Shown: positions 54,028 through 63,391, numbered from the stretch's first letter. The stretch is DNA of 64,000 nucleotides from a bacterium (GCA_025774805.1 JALGZR010000023.1:35154-99153); one strand, 5' to 3'. Notes: generated from the letters alone by a model not told the origin. Program-made: numbers and translations.

Positions 54028-54663
54028 ATGCATCCGACGGAACGCCAGCTGATCGACTACCTCCTCGAAACGGGCCTCCCCCGCGGGGAGCGAGGCATGA
54101 TCCAGCATCACCTGGACGGTCACTGCCCGGAGTGCGCCCGGGTCGTCGCACAGTTCCGGGAGCTCGTCGAGCTCATGCGTACGGATGAATGCGCGGAGCC
54201 GCCCGCGGAGTGGGTGGAGAGGGCCAAGGTCCTCGGACGGCCTTCACCGTGGGTGGCGAAGCTCGGGGAGTGGGGAGGGAAGCTCCAACAGGAAATCGGG
54301 CGCCTGGTCTTCGACTCGTTCGCGGCCTCCGATCTCGCCACCGCGGGCGTGCGCAACGTGGAGACCGAAAGGCGCATGAGGTTCGAATCGGGGCAGGTGG
54401 AACTGGACCTGCGCGTGGAACCCCACGGCCGGGGTGGGGTCGTCACCGGGCAGTTCGTGAAGCTCCGTCCCGATCTCGAGCCACTGGGGAACGCACGCTA
54501 CCTCGTCACCGCCGGAGACGCGGATGCGATCACCGGCACCGCCGACGATTTCGGCGAGTTCACGGAAAGCGTCCCCGATCTCTCGAGCCTGCGGATCCGG
54601 GTGATCGCGGAGGATCGAATCGCGACCTTCGAGGTTCCTGACCCGGTTCCCCCGGACGAATGA
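54028..54663 (+). CDS. Putative zinc-finger anti-sigma factor
   Basis: A 211-residue soluble protein. The N-terminal ~50 residues look like an anti-sigma domain with zinc ligands in QHHLDGHCPECARVV (histidines 27/28/32, cysteines 33 and 36). The H-to-C spacing is longer than the usual HxxxCxxC, so this is an atypical ZAS domain. No membrane helix is visible. The C-terminal half (~90-211) is beta-rich and not recognisable. It overlaps the CHAT gene by 4 bp (ATGA), so both are coupled. Confidence 0.75.
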   Translation: MHPTERQLIDYLLETGLPRGERGMIQHHLDGHCPECARVVAQFRELVELMRTDECAEPPAEWVERAKVLGRPSPWVAKLGEWGGKLQQEIGRLVFDSFAASDLATAGVRNVETERRMRFESGQVELDLRVEPHGRGGVVTGQFVKLRPDLEPLGNARYLVTAGDADAITGTADDFGEFTESVPDLSSLRIRVIAEDRIATFEVPDPVPPDE

Positions 54664-57545
54664 GCTCGATGAGCATTCACCTCGATGTGCTGAACGCGCC
54701 CGACCGGGAATCCGTGCACCGAATCCTGCGTGACTCGTCTTCGACCGAGCTTCGGGGCGCGGTCGAGCCGCTGGCCACCGAGGTCCTCCGGCTTCTGCGG
54801 GTGGATCCGCGGAAGGCATTCGAAGCGGCCGAGCGCGCCGAGATTCTCGCCGAACGGGTCCAGGAAACGGAGCCCAAGGCGCGCGTCCGATGGATCAAGG
54901 GGCACGCCCATTCCGCATTCTCGCAATTGCACGAGGCAGCGTCCTGCTACGAGGAGGCCGCCGAGCTCTACGAAGAGCTCGGAAGAAGAGCCGAGGTCGC
55001 CCGAATCGCGATCGGCCAAGTCAACGTGCTGACATACATGGGTGAGTACCGCAAGGCCCTGGCCGTAGGGGAGCGCGCACGAGACGTGTTGAGCCGAACC
55101 GGGCAGCGACCGGCCGCCGCCCGCATGGATCTCAATCTCGGAAACATCTATTACCGAATCGAGCAGCCGCGACGAGCGCTCTCCCGATACGATCGGGCCC
55201 TCCGGTTCGCGCGTCGATCCAAAGACCCGGGAATGACCCACATGATCCAGGTGAACCGGGGGACGGTTCTGTCCGCGCTGGGAGACCTGGATCGTGCCGA
55301 GAAGCTGCTGCGCGCGGCGGAGGACGAGGCGCGACTCGCCGGCGAGAGACGCATCCAGGCGATCGCCCGATTCAATCTCGGATACATCTTCTTTCAGCGG
55401 GGAGAGTACGGGGAGGCCTTCGATACTCTGGAAGCGGCTCGGGCCGCCTTCGAAGACCTCGGGGACGAGCACTATCTGACGAACACGCTCATCGACCTCA
55501 CCGAGCTGTTGATCGAGGTGAACGACTTCCGTCGTGCGCCCCGCATCGCCTCGGAAGCGAGAGCCCGCGCGCAGAAGCTGGGACTGCCCTTCGAAACCGG
55601 TCGTACTGCGCTCTTCCAGGGTGTGGCCGCCCTCGCCGGCGGGGCGATGAAGAGTGCCCAGAGCTTTCTGGAAGAGGCGCGGGAGACGTTTCGCGAGGGC
55701 GGGCACTTCTCTTCCCAGGCTCTCTGTGAGGTCTACCTCGCGCGGGTGGCCGCCCGTCAGGATGAGGGATCGGCGGCTTCCCGCATGCTCCGTCGGGCCG
55801 CCGCGGTCTTTCGCGAGGAGGGTATGCGTCTTCACGAGGCGGCGGCGCGGCTGTCGCAGGCGTCGGTGGACCTGACCCGGGGGCGGCGCAAGACCGCGCG
55901 GGCCAGCCTGGACTCGGCGGCCCGGTCTCTTCGGGGGGTGCCTTCTCCCTGGCTGCGGGCGCGACTCGCCCACCTGCGGGGACGGCTCGCCGAGGTCGAG
56001 GGGCGAGACGGCTGGGCGATTCGGCACTATCGGAGGGCCGTGGACACGATCGAATCGATTCGAGGCAGGATCGGGATCGACGAATTCCGCGTGAGCTTCG
56101 CGGAGGACAAAGCTCCCGTCTATGCGGACCTCGTCCACGCGATCCTCCGCCGAGGAGGGAAGGACAGCGTGGCGGAGGCCTTCTCCGCCGTCGAGCGGGC
56201 CCGATCTCGTGCCCTCGTGGATCTGTTGGCCGGCCGCTTGCGTCCCGCGGCGCGGGCCGCCGATCCGGAGACGCGGCGCCTCATCGAGCGGATGAACAAG
56301 CTGCGGGCGGAGATCAATCGGCTCTCCGGCTTCGGTCCGGCTTCGCCGGGCAAGCGAACCGGCTTCCGTCGCCGCGGAGTCGACACGTCCCGGCTGCGCG
56401 ATCGAGAGAGCAGGATGATCGACACGATTCGGCGCCTCGAGCGAAGGGACACCCGACTCGGGGCGCTGGCGGTCGGAGAGACGATCACGCTCGCCGAAGC
56501 ACAGGACGGACTGCCCTCCGAGGCCACGATGGTGGAGTACTTCCTGGGCACGACGACTTCGTGCGCTTTCGTCATTCGTCGTGACGAAGTCCGGGTGGTC
56601 GAGCTCCCGCTCACCCTTCGGGAGGCCGAGCGCAAAGTCGCCCACCTGAGATTCCAGATCGAGAAGCGGAGTTACGGTGAGGACTACACCCGGGCTCGCT
56701 CAGAGCTCTTGAATCGTGGAGTCAGACGACATCTGGAGTACCTGTCCGAGACCGTTTGGGAACCGCTCGCGATACGGGACCGGCGGGTGGTCATCGTTCC
56801 CCATGGGGCCCTCCATGCCGTTCCCTTCGCGGCCCTTCCGGTCGCCACCGGGGGGCAGGTGCTCGATCACCACGTCGTCTCCTATCTTCCGAGCGCGAGT
56901 TGCCGTCGGTACCTGCCGGGTTTGCGGGCCGGAGACCGGTCGGGATCCGACGGACGGAACGGGACGGCGGCGCACGGAGACCCGCGTCTCCTGGCCGTGG
57001 AGATGGACGACGAGGACATCCCCGAGGTTCGACGCGAGGTGCGGGAGGTTCGACGGGTCTTTCGCCGGGCTCGAGTTCTCACGGGAGACCGGGCGACGCG
57101 CGATGCATTCCGAAAGGCGGCCCGACACGCCGACGTGATCCACGTTGCGACGCACGGGCTCTTCCGGGGCGACGAGCCGGGATTTTCGTCGCTGAGGCTC
57201 GCGGATGGTTGGATGAGTCTCTACGACGTGTACGGGCTGACCCTGGACGCCCCTCTCGTCTGCCTGAGCGCTTGCCAGACGGGAAGAAGCCTCGTGGGTC
57301 CGGGCGACGAGCTCGTCGGGTTGAGCCGGGGTTTTCTCCATGCCGGCGCCTCCTCCCTGCTCGTGAGCCTGTGGCCCGTTCATGATCGATCGACAGCGGA
57401 TTTGATGATCGCCTTTTACAGGAAACTCAAGGCGAGAAGCCCCGCGAGCGAGTGCCTGCGGGACGCGATGCGGGAGGCGCGGGGAGGAGTCGAGCATCCC
57501 TATTCCTGGGGTGCGTTCATCCTGATCGGGGGTCCATCGGTCTGA
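54660..57545 (+). CDS. TPR-CHAT caspase-like protease
   Basis: A 961-residue protein. The first ~500 residues are TPR repeats (for example MDLNLGNIYYRIEQPRRALSRYDRAL in pieces). A helical linker follows, then a CHAT peptidase domain (~620-961) with the catalytic histidine at H832 in HVATHGLF and cysteine at C872 in LSACQTG, the caspase/separase-like dyad. CHAT proteases act on protein partners in defence and regulation; the TPR arm usually senses or binds. Encoded directly after an anti-sigma factor and before a subtilisin-like protease, it might cleave the anti-sigma factor. Confidence 0.93.
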   Translation: MSSMSIHLDVLNAPDRESVHRILRDSSSTELRGAVEPLATEVLRLLRVDPRKAFEAAERAEILAERVQETEPKARVRWIKGHAHSAFSQLHEAASCYEEAAELYEELGRRAEVARIAIGQVNVLTYMGEYRKALAVGERARDVLSRTGQRPAAARMDLNLGNIYYRIEQPRRALSRYDRALRFARRSKDPGMTHMIQVNRGTVLSALGDLDRAEKLLRAAEDEARLAGERRIQAIARFNLGYIFFQRGEYGEAFDTLEAARAAFEDLGDEHYLTNTLIDLTELLIEVNDFRRAPRIASEARARAQKLGLPFETGRTALFQGVAALAGGAMKSAQSFLEEARETFREGGHFSSQALCEVYLARVAARQDEGSAASRMLRRAAAVFREEGMRLHEAAARLSQASVDLTRGRRKTARASLDSAARSLRGVPSPWLRARLAHLRGRLAEVEGRDGWAIRHYRRAVDTIESIRGRIGIDEFRVSFAEDKAPVYADLVHAILRRGGKDSVAEAFSAVERARSRALVDLLAGRLRPAARAADPETRRLIERMNKLRAEINRLSGFGPASPGKRTGFRRRGVDTSRLRDRESRMIDTIRRLERRDTRLGALAVGETITLAEAQDGLPSEATMVEYFLGTTTSCAFVIRRDEVRVVELPLTLREAERKVAHLRFQIEKRSYGEDYTRARSELLNRGVRRHLEYLSETVWEPLAIRDRRVVIVPHGALHAVPFAALPVATGGQVLDHHVVSYLPSASCRRYLPGLRAGDRSGSDGRNGTAAHGDPRLLAVEMDDEDIPEVRREVREVRRVFRRARVLTGDRATRDAFRKAARHADVIHVATHGLFRGDEPGFSSLRLADGWMSLYDVYGLTLDAPLVCLSACQTGRSLVGPGDELVGLSRGFLHAGASSLLVSLWPVHDRSTADLMIAFYRKLKARSPASECLRDAMREARGGVEHPYSWGAFILIGGPSV

Positions 57546-57602
57546 ACGGTATCGAATCCCGCGACGGATTCCCCGGGATGGCGACCATGTAATCAACTAT
57601 GT

Positions 57603-57616
57603 GGTAAGCAGTTACC
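57603..57616. promoter_or_regulatory. Short palindrome upstream of the subtilase gene
   Basis: GGTAA-GCAG-TTACC, 5-base arms and a 4-base spacer, in an AT-rich patch (57585-57625) of the 198-base gap between the CHAT gene and the protease gene. It resembles the arms of the TetR operator at 27865-27881 but has a different spacing. A regulatory role is possible. Confidence 0.35.
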
Positions 57617-57743
57617 TTGCATTGAGGGTAGATCCGGACGGGTCGTTTTGGGTACGATCCCTTCGTATCATTCGAGGCCGTTCTTCGTCTGTCGAAGTTG
57701 AAGCGATCTTCAGCGACGCCGCATTGCCCGCAGGGAGGTCTCC

Positions 57744-59114
57744 ATGAGATCCGGGAACACCGGAATCGTCGGCTTGGCAATCCTAGCTCTCGCGCAGACT
57801 GGATGCGGTGAACACTCTCCGGTCGCTCCTTCCTCCGACTCCGCCGGCTCGGCCATCGATCCGCAGTCGATCATGGTGGCGGACGTCGCCGCTGGCGGCG
57901 CGCCGGGTGGAGTCGGATACCCCTCCGTCCCCGTCGTGCCCGACCAGGTCGTCGTCCGGCTTGCCGACGGCCTCGACCTTCCGACCTTCAATGACGTTTG
58001 GGGGACGAGCACCGTCCTCGAGTTGGAGGGGGGAGACTATGCTCTCGTGAGCTCGCCGGCGGGGCTCAATCCCTGGTACCTCGGGGAGAGCATGGAGGTT
58101 TCCGGAGATTGCCTCGTGGCGGAGCCGAACTTCGAGGTGGAGTCTCCCGAGTCGAATCAGGGGGTCGTGGCGTTCTACGAAGCCGGGAAGGTCTATGCGG
58201 ACGTTCTCGATCAGGATGCCATCCTCCGCATCGGAACGCCGCAGGCCCACCTGACCGCCACCGGTTCGGGTGTGGTCGTGGCGATCGTGGACACGGGTAT
58301 CGACGGCACCCATCCCGATCTCACCGGGCACGTATCTCCCGGATGGGATTTCGTCGACGGGGACCCGGATCCGATGGACATCGCGGATGGCATCGATCAA
58401 GACGGTGACGGGTTGGTGGACGAGGCTGCCGGTCACGGCACGCACGTGGCCGGAATCGTCCGGACGGTCGCCCCCGGAGCGAGTCTCCTTCCGGTCCGCG
58501 TGCTGAACACGGAGGGGGTCGGGACCTCGGTCGACGTCGCACGGGGCGTCCGATACGCAGTAGACCAAGGGGCCCACGTCATCAACCTCAGCCTCGGAAT
58601 GAACGCCGTCGCGGACGTGATCAAGGACGCGATCCAGTACGCGGAAGGCGTCGGCGTACTCGTCACGAGCTCCGCCGGCAACCGGGGCGTCGAGGACAAC
58701 CACCACTTCCCCGCGAGGATCAGCCAGGCCATGTCCGTCGCCGCCACGAACGCGGCCGACTTGAAGGCGAGCTTCTCCAGCTACGGTTCTCCGGTTTCGA
58801 TCTGCGCCCCCGGCGAGGGGATTCTATCCACCTACCTCGATCACGAGTTCGCCGTCTGGAGCGGCACGTCCTTCTCCACCCCGATGGTCTCCGGAGCGGC
58901 CGCTCTCTGGTTGGAGATCTCGCCGGGCAGTTCTCCTTCCAGCACCGTCGACGTCATTGAGGAGACCTCTCTCGCCCTCGACTTCTCCGGGTTCTGGTAT
59001 GACGGCAAGATGGGGGAGGGTCGGCTGGACGTCGCCGCACTGGTGGGTGAGTCGGGCTCGAGTTCGGATTCGGGGGACGAATACGAACCGGAGGGCCGCT
59101 TCCGCATTCGCTAG
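57744..59114 (+). CDS. Subtilisin-like serine protease lipoprotein (S8)
   Basis: A 456-residue lipoprotein. Signal peptide with the lipobox region AQTGC, then a propeptide-like stretch, then the S8 domain with the complete triad D183 (AIVDTGID), H231 (GHGTHVAG) and S376 (SGTSFSTP); the oxyanion Asn is in SSAGNRG. An aspartate-rich insert (DGDPDPMDIADGIDQDGDG) between D and H may bind calcium. It belongs to the sigma/anti-sigma/CHAT locus by order and strand, but is separated by a 198-base gap with its own ribosome-binding site GGGAGGT. It should be anchored in the membrane with its active domain outside the cytoplasm. Confidence 0.95.
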   Translation: MRSGNTGIVGLAILALAQTGCGEHSPVAPSSDSAGSAIDPQSIMVADVAAGGAPGGVGYPSVPVVPDQVVVRLADGLDLPTFNDVWGTSTVLELEGGDYALVSSPAGLNPWYLGESMEVSGDCLVAEPNFEVESPESNQGVVAFYEAGKVYADVLDQDAILRIGTPQAHLTATGSGVVVAIVDTGIDGTHPDLTGHVSPGWDFVDGDPDPMDIADGIDQDGDGLVDEAAGHGTHVAGIVRTVAPGASLLPVRVLNTEGVGTSVDVARGVRYAVDQGAHVINLSLGMNAVADVIKDAIQYAEGVGVLVTSSAGNRGVEDNHHFPARISQAMSVAATNAADLKASFSSYGSPVSICAPGEGILSTYLDHEFAVWSGTSFSTPMVSGAAALWLEISPGSSPSSTVDVIEETSLALDFSGFWYDGKMGEGRLDVAALVGESGSSSDSGDEYEPEGRFRIR

Positions 59115-59115
59115 C

Positions 59116-59165
59116 CCGCATTTCTCACCAGGCTCGTCACGGGGCTGCGGATAGTCGTGTCTGGC
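59116..59165 (+). repeat. 50-bp intergenic repeat, inverted partner at 63831
   Basis: This sequence directly after the subtilase stop matches the reverse complement of 63831-63880 at about 43 of 50 positions by eye; shared cores are CCGCATTTCTCA, GGCTCGTC, CTGCGGAT and GTCGTGTCTGGC. It does not code for anything obvious and is likely a member of a dispersed repeat family. Confidence 0.6.
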
Positions 59166-59220
59166 GAAGAGATGGGGGTATCTGGAGTGGGCGCCCGGCG
59201 TCTGTCTTCATGCGAAGCGC

Positions 59221-59364
59221 CTGGTTGGCAACTTCGACAACGACGGGGACCCGACCCGGGACGCCGCGGACAGCGACGGCCGCCGGGTTCGCCCGGGCGT
59301 CTACTTCGCGCGGCTGGAGGGCGTGAGCCCTGGAATGACGAGCAAGGTGGTCTACGTTCGATGA
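59221..59364 (+). pseudogene. Remnant of a FlgD-like C-terminal sorting domain
   Basis: Reading from about 59221 in frame gives LVGNFDNDGDPTRDAADSDG, followed by RRVRPGVYFARLEG and ending KVVYVR with a TGA at 59362-59364. This is the last part of the same kind of domain that ends the intact secreted proteins here (DGRDESGSPAASGVYFYRL and MVLIR in the 49481 gene). Upstream, no coding frame continues, so it is a fragment of a lost gene. Confidence 0.65.
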
Positions 59365-59386
59365 ACCCGGGAGAGGAGGATCGATC

Positions 59387-60847
59387 ATGAGCCGTAGTCA
59401 CCGGGCCGCGGGCCTCGGGGTCTTGCTGGGAATCGTCTGCGCGATCGGATTCTCCGCGCCGATCGTGGGCGCCCAGTCCATCTGTGGGGAGTGGATGCCG
59501 GTCGAGGTACCGGCGGGTTTCCAGACCCTCACCGACGTCACGGCCAGCTCGCCCTCGGCTGCGTGGGCCCTGGCCGGGTACGCGAACGCCGTCCACTGGG
59601 ACGGCTCCGCGTGGAGCGAGTTTGCCCTGCCCGACCTCAGCGATCTGGGAACCGCGTTCGACCTGCGCGCGACGGCCTCGTTGGCTCCGTCGCACTTCTT
59701 CGTGGCCGGAATCCTCCAGACCAGCGTCTGGACCACCGAGCAGCTCCTGCTGATTTGGGACGGCTCCGACTGGGACCGGATCGAGTCGGTGGAGCTGGAG
59801 CCGAACATCGCGGGGGCGCCCCGCTACGGCTCTCCCTCGGCGATCGCCGCCGCCACCCCGGACGACCTCTGGATCATCGGTCTGGCCAGCGGATCGGGGG
59901 ACGGTGTCAGCGGAGCGCCCATCCTTACGGTCCACTGGGACGGGTCGCAGTTGACCGAAGTCCACACGCCGGGTGTCGGGAACCGCCAGAACAACATGGA
60001 GGACGCGGTGGCCATTGCCTCGGACGACATGTGGGCCGTGGGCAGTTACAACAACACGGGGGTGGGGGACTACGCGTTCCACGGCATGACATACCACTAC
60101 GACGGCAGCAGCTGGAACCACGTCCCGAGTCCGACGCAGAGCATCGACTCTTCCCATCTAAACGCCGTGGCGGCGATTGCCACCGACGACGTCTGGGCCG
60201 CCGGCGACTCTCCGGCCGGGCCGCTCTTCATGCACTGGGACGGGGGCTCGTGGACGATCGTTCCGGGCCCACCGGGAGTCACGGGCACGGTCCACGGGCT
60301 GGCGGCGATCGCCACCGACGACGTCTGGGCCGTGGACTTCCCCTGGCAGGTTCCGGTGATTGGCAAGTACTACCACTGGGACGGAACGGCCTGGAGCGTG
60401 GTGTTGCCGGAGGTCGCGGGGGCCACGCAAATCGCCCGGCACGGGGGGCTGGCCGCCGTCGGCGAGTGCGACGTCTGGGCCGTGGGTAACATCAACTTCG
60501 GATCGGGAGCCGAGGCCTTCATCGAGCGGCTCCAGGCCGGGGCCGGGATGACGGCCGCGCCGTCCGTCACGGCGGGCGTCTCCTCTCTCGAGGTGCTCCC
60601 GAACCCGATGCGTCACTCCGCCCGGATCCGCTTCGCGATGCCCGGCGACGTTCCGAGTCACGCTCACATCTACAACGTTCGGGGGCGCCGGGTCCGCGCG
60701 CTCTTCGAGGAGCCCGTCTCGGGGAGCACGGTCACCTGGGACGGCCGGGACGACGCGGGCGAGCGCGTGCCCGCGGGCGTGTATTTGCTGAGAGTCGAGT
60801 CGAACGACGGCGAAGCGCTCACGAAGAAGCTGACGGTCGTGCGATGA
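59387..60847 (+). CDS. Secreted beta-propeller protein with FlgD-like tail
   Basis: A 486-residue protein with a signal peptide (LGVLLGIVCAIGFSAPIVGAQ). Residues ~35-390 contain repeated blades with the pattern TDDVWAVG...HWDGSSW (for example MHWDGGSWTIVPGPPG), a propeller type common in secreted proteins of soil bacteria. The last ~85 residues are a FlgD-like domain (RVPAGVYLLRVES...KLTVVR). ATG 59387 is preceded by GAGGAGG. The domain remnant at 59221-59364 ends 22 bases upstream. Confidence 0.85.
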   Translation: MSRSHRAAGLGVLLGIVCAIGFSAPIVGAQSICGEWMPVEVPAGFQTLTDVTASSPSAAWALAGYANAVHWDGSAWSEFALPDLSDLGTAFDLRATASLAPSHFFVAGILQTSVWTTEQLLLIWDGSDWDRIESVELEPNIAGAPRYGSPSAIAAATPDDLWIIGLASGSGDGVSGAPILTVHWDGSQLTEVHTPGVGNRQNNMEDAVAIASDDMWAVGSYNNTGVGDYAFHGMTYHYDGSSWNHVPSPTQSIDSSHLNAVAAIATDDVWAAGDSPAGPLFMHWDGGSWTIVPGPPGVTGTVHGLAAIATDDVWAVDFPWQVPVIGKYYHWDGTAWSVVLPEVAGATQIARHGGLAAVGECDVWAVGNINFGSGAEAFIERLQAGAGMTAAPSVTAGVSSLEVLPNPMRHSARIRFAMPGDVPSHAHIYNVRGRRVRALFEEPVSGSTVTWDGRDDAGERVPAGVYLLRVESNDGEALTKKLTVVR

Positions 60848-61000
60848 GCGAACGGTCGGCCCGGCGGGGACTGTGAGATACCCGTCCACGCGCTCTCATC
60901 GCCACCCCGGCATTGGGCGGGATTCGGATGTCTCGCGTCAGACTCATGGTCCGGTCTTCGTTCATGCCTGCCCCTCTGCCTTTGAGGCGCGCGAGCCGCC

Positions 61001-63391
61001 CTACTCGAGCGACAGCACCCGATCGATGCTCTCCGTCCGTCGGCCCCACAGGCTGTCCTGCTCCGCGGCGTACCGGATCAATACCGATGTCGGTACACTG
61101 CCAGCGTCGCGCATGCCTCCGCTCGAAAGGTACCCGCCCCACCTCCCCCAGGGAGTGACGCGCAGGGATCCTTGGTAGAAGCGGGTGTCCTTGACGTCCG
61201 AATCGCCCGCGACGCGCACCCGGAGCCCGGGCCAGGCCACGAGAAGGAACCCGTCTTCTCGCCGGAACAACCCCCGGAAGTTGTCGGGGGTCAGGACCTC
61301 GAACCCTTCCTCACGCAGTCGCCCGTGCATCAGGGAGCGCATGAAGTGGACCGTGGAGCCTCGATAGGCCTTCCGTCGTGCAGCTTCCCACTCGGCTTCC
61401 TCCTCAGGGCTCGAGGGAGGCACCTCTTCGGTCCGGTTGACTCCGTAGGGTCCCGAAAAGAAGGACGGTCCATCCGCGGTCATACCTCGTGCGGTGAGGA
61501 GTTTTCTCGAGCCGTAGAGCCGGTTCACGATCCGGAGCGTGTCCGACGGAAGCGTTCCGGCCAGAATGTGGTCGTAGAACAGTCCCCGGTGCAGGGAGAG
61601 CGCCTCGGGATTCTCGAACATCGCCTTCGGACCGAGGTACTCGTCCCGGAAGCGATCGAGAAGACGATCCCATCCGGGTCGGCCCGGGAGAACCGTCTCT
61701 CGGACCTGCAGGGGCCCGGGATCCATGAGCGCGCCCGGGAACCCGCTCAACTGCCGCCAGACCAACACGGCGAAGAGTGCCACGCAGAGGAAACCGGGGA
61801 CACGGGCGAGCGCGCGCCTGTCCGTTAGAGCCTGGACGAACTTGGCGCGCGGGGTCGTACCGGCCGAGGCCCCCCGCCACCGTCGGCGGATCTCGAGAAC
61901 TTGGGTTCGCGAGAGTATATCCGCGACGTGCCAGCGCCTCGGGTGCAGGTACGGCATCAGGAGAAGGGCAATTACCCAGATTCGCACGAGCAACCAGGGG
62001 ACATTGGCGTCGCGAGCGGCGGGCGGCCAATCGGTCTGGATCGACATCCCGAGCGCGACCGGGGCCCAGATCGTCAGGGCCCGCACCGTCCGCCGGCCGC
62101 GAGTCGGAGCGTCGTCCTCTCGCGTCGCGGTGCGGACTCCCTCCATCCGCTGGCCGACCGACCGTCCCTCCCGATCCGTCAGCAATGCGGAGTACGCGGT
62201 CGGCCAGACCAGCAGGATCAGTCCGAGAAGTGCACGGCCCGGCCCGGAATCGTACAGAAGGGTCGTGGGGAAGTACCCGGTGATCGCCTGAAAGACGGCC
62301 CAGGATGCCACGATCGGAAGCCCGATGAGCAGGAGGTCCAGCGCTCCCGCCCATTGACGTCGCTCGACATTCGCCGGAACGAGTTCCCCGGGTGCGGCCT
62401 CCTCGATCTCGTGCCGGAGCTCCTCGCAGCTCGGATGGCGATCGGCGGGGTCCTTCGCCATCATCCGCCGGACCAGCTTCCGCACCTCCTCGCCGCACGC
62501 GATCTCCGGCGGGATCTCCGGCACCGGTTTGAGAAGGCGATCGGTCAGGACCGCCAACGGGTTTGTTCCCTCGAACGGAGACTTCCCGGTCAGCAGCGCG
62601 AACAGAACCTGCCCCGTCGAATGGATGTCGGAGCGGTGATCCACCGTTTCGCCTCGCGCCTGCTCCGGGGAGACGTAGTGCGGCGTTCCCAAAAACGTCC
62701 CCGTCGCCGTCGCGCCCGCGTCGAATGCAACCGAACGCGCGATCCCGAAGTCCAGGATCTTCACCACCCCGTCCCGGGTCACCATGACGTTGGACGGCTT
62801 GATGTCGCGGTGGACGATTCCGGCCCGGTGTGCCGCCTGCAAGCCGATGGCCACCTGCCGAATCATCTCCAACGCCGATGCCACCGGAACCGGCCCTCGC
62901 CGCAGCCGTGCCTCCAGGCTCTCTCCGTCGATCCACTCCATGGCGAAGAAGAGCCGTCCCTCCGACCGCCCCACGAAATGGATCTGCGGGAGGTTCGGGT
63001 GCGCCATCCGGGCGATGAGGCGCGCCTCCCGCACGAAGCGGTCGCGGAGCTCGGAATCCGCGCTCAGCTCGTCCGCCAGCACCTTCACCGCCACCTGGCG
63101 ATCGAGAAGCGTGTCCTGAGCCCGGTAAACCGTACCCATCCCCCCCCGGCCGATCTCCTCCTGCAGCCGGTAGTGAGCGAGAAACGTCTCACCCTCCCGC
63201 GGTCGGACCAGGGAGTCCAACGTTCCCAGACCCGCCGGAAGGTCACGCGAACCAGGGTCCCCTGCTTCCGGTCCCGGCGCCGGGAGACGGATGGGGGTCG
63301 TGCGCTCGTCGGCAGATGGGAATGGGGGGCGGGATTCGATCGGTGTCGTGGGTTGATCCGGGGGACGTGCAGGTCCGTCCTCTTCGTTCAT
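61001..63391 (-). CDS. Ser/Thr protein kinase fused to an RDD membrane domain and a Bacteroidota-type exported domain
   Basis: A 796-residue kinase. The cytoplasmic kinase domain (~75-330) has GRGGMGTVY, K103, IVHRDIKPSN (HRD 194-196) and LDFG (214-216). Residues ~345-495 look like an RDD domain with about four helices (DREGRSVGQRMEGVRTAT). Another membrane helix is at ~530-546. The final ~235 residues include FRDEYLGPKAMFENPEALSL and WEAARRKAYRGSTVHFMRSL. These resemble a domain in Bacteroidota proteins annotated as carboxypeptidase-regulatory-like (pattern W-E-x-N-R-x-x-A-Y-x-G-S-x-x-H-F-L-R-S-L). I know of no kinase with this domain. The gene is convergent with the propeller gene on its left. 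Confidence 0.85.
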   Translation of the reverse strand: MNEEDGPARPPDQPTTPIESRPPFPSADERTTPIRLPAPGPEAGDPGSRDLPAGLGTLDSLVRPREGETFLAHYRLQEEIGRGGMGTVYRAQDTLLDRQVAVKVLADELSADSELRDRFVREARLIARMAHPNLPQIHFVGRSEGRLFFAMEWIDGESLEARLRRGPVPVASALEMIRQVAIGLQAAHRAGIVHRDIKPSNVMVTRDGVVKILDFGIARSVAFDAGATATGTFLGTPHYVSPEQARGETVDHRSDIHSTGQVLFALLTGKSPFEGTNPLAVLTDRLLKPVPEIPPEIACGEEVRKLVRRMMAKDPADRHPSCEELRHEIEEAAPGELVPANVERRQWAGALDLLLIGLPIVASWAVFQAITGYFPTTLLYDSGPGRALLGLILLVWPTAYSALLTDREGRSVGQRMEGVRTATREDDAPTRGRRTVRALTIWAPVALGMSIQTDWPPAARDANVPWLLVRIWVIALLLMPYLHPRRWHVADILSRTQVLEIRRRWRGASAGTTPRAKFVQALTDRRALARVPGFLCVALFAVLVWRQLSGFPGALMDPGPLQVRETVLPGRPGWDRLLDRFRDEYLGPKAMFENPEALSLHRGLFYDHILAGTLPSDTLRIVNRLYGSRKLLTARGMTADGPSFFSGPYGVNRTEEVPPSSPEEEAEWEAARRKAYRGSTVHFMRSLMHGRLREEGFEVLTPDNFRGLFRREDGFLLVAWPGLRVRVAGDSDVKDTRFYQGSLRVTPWGRWGGYLSSGGMRDAGSVPTSVLIRYAAEQDSLWGRRTESIDRVLSLE

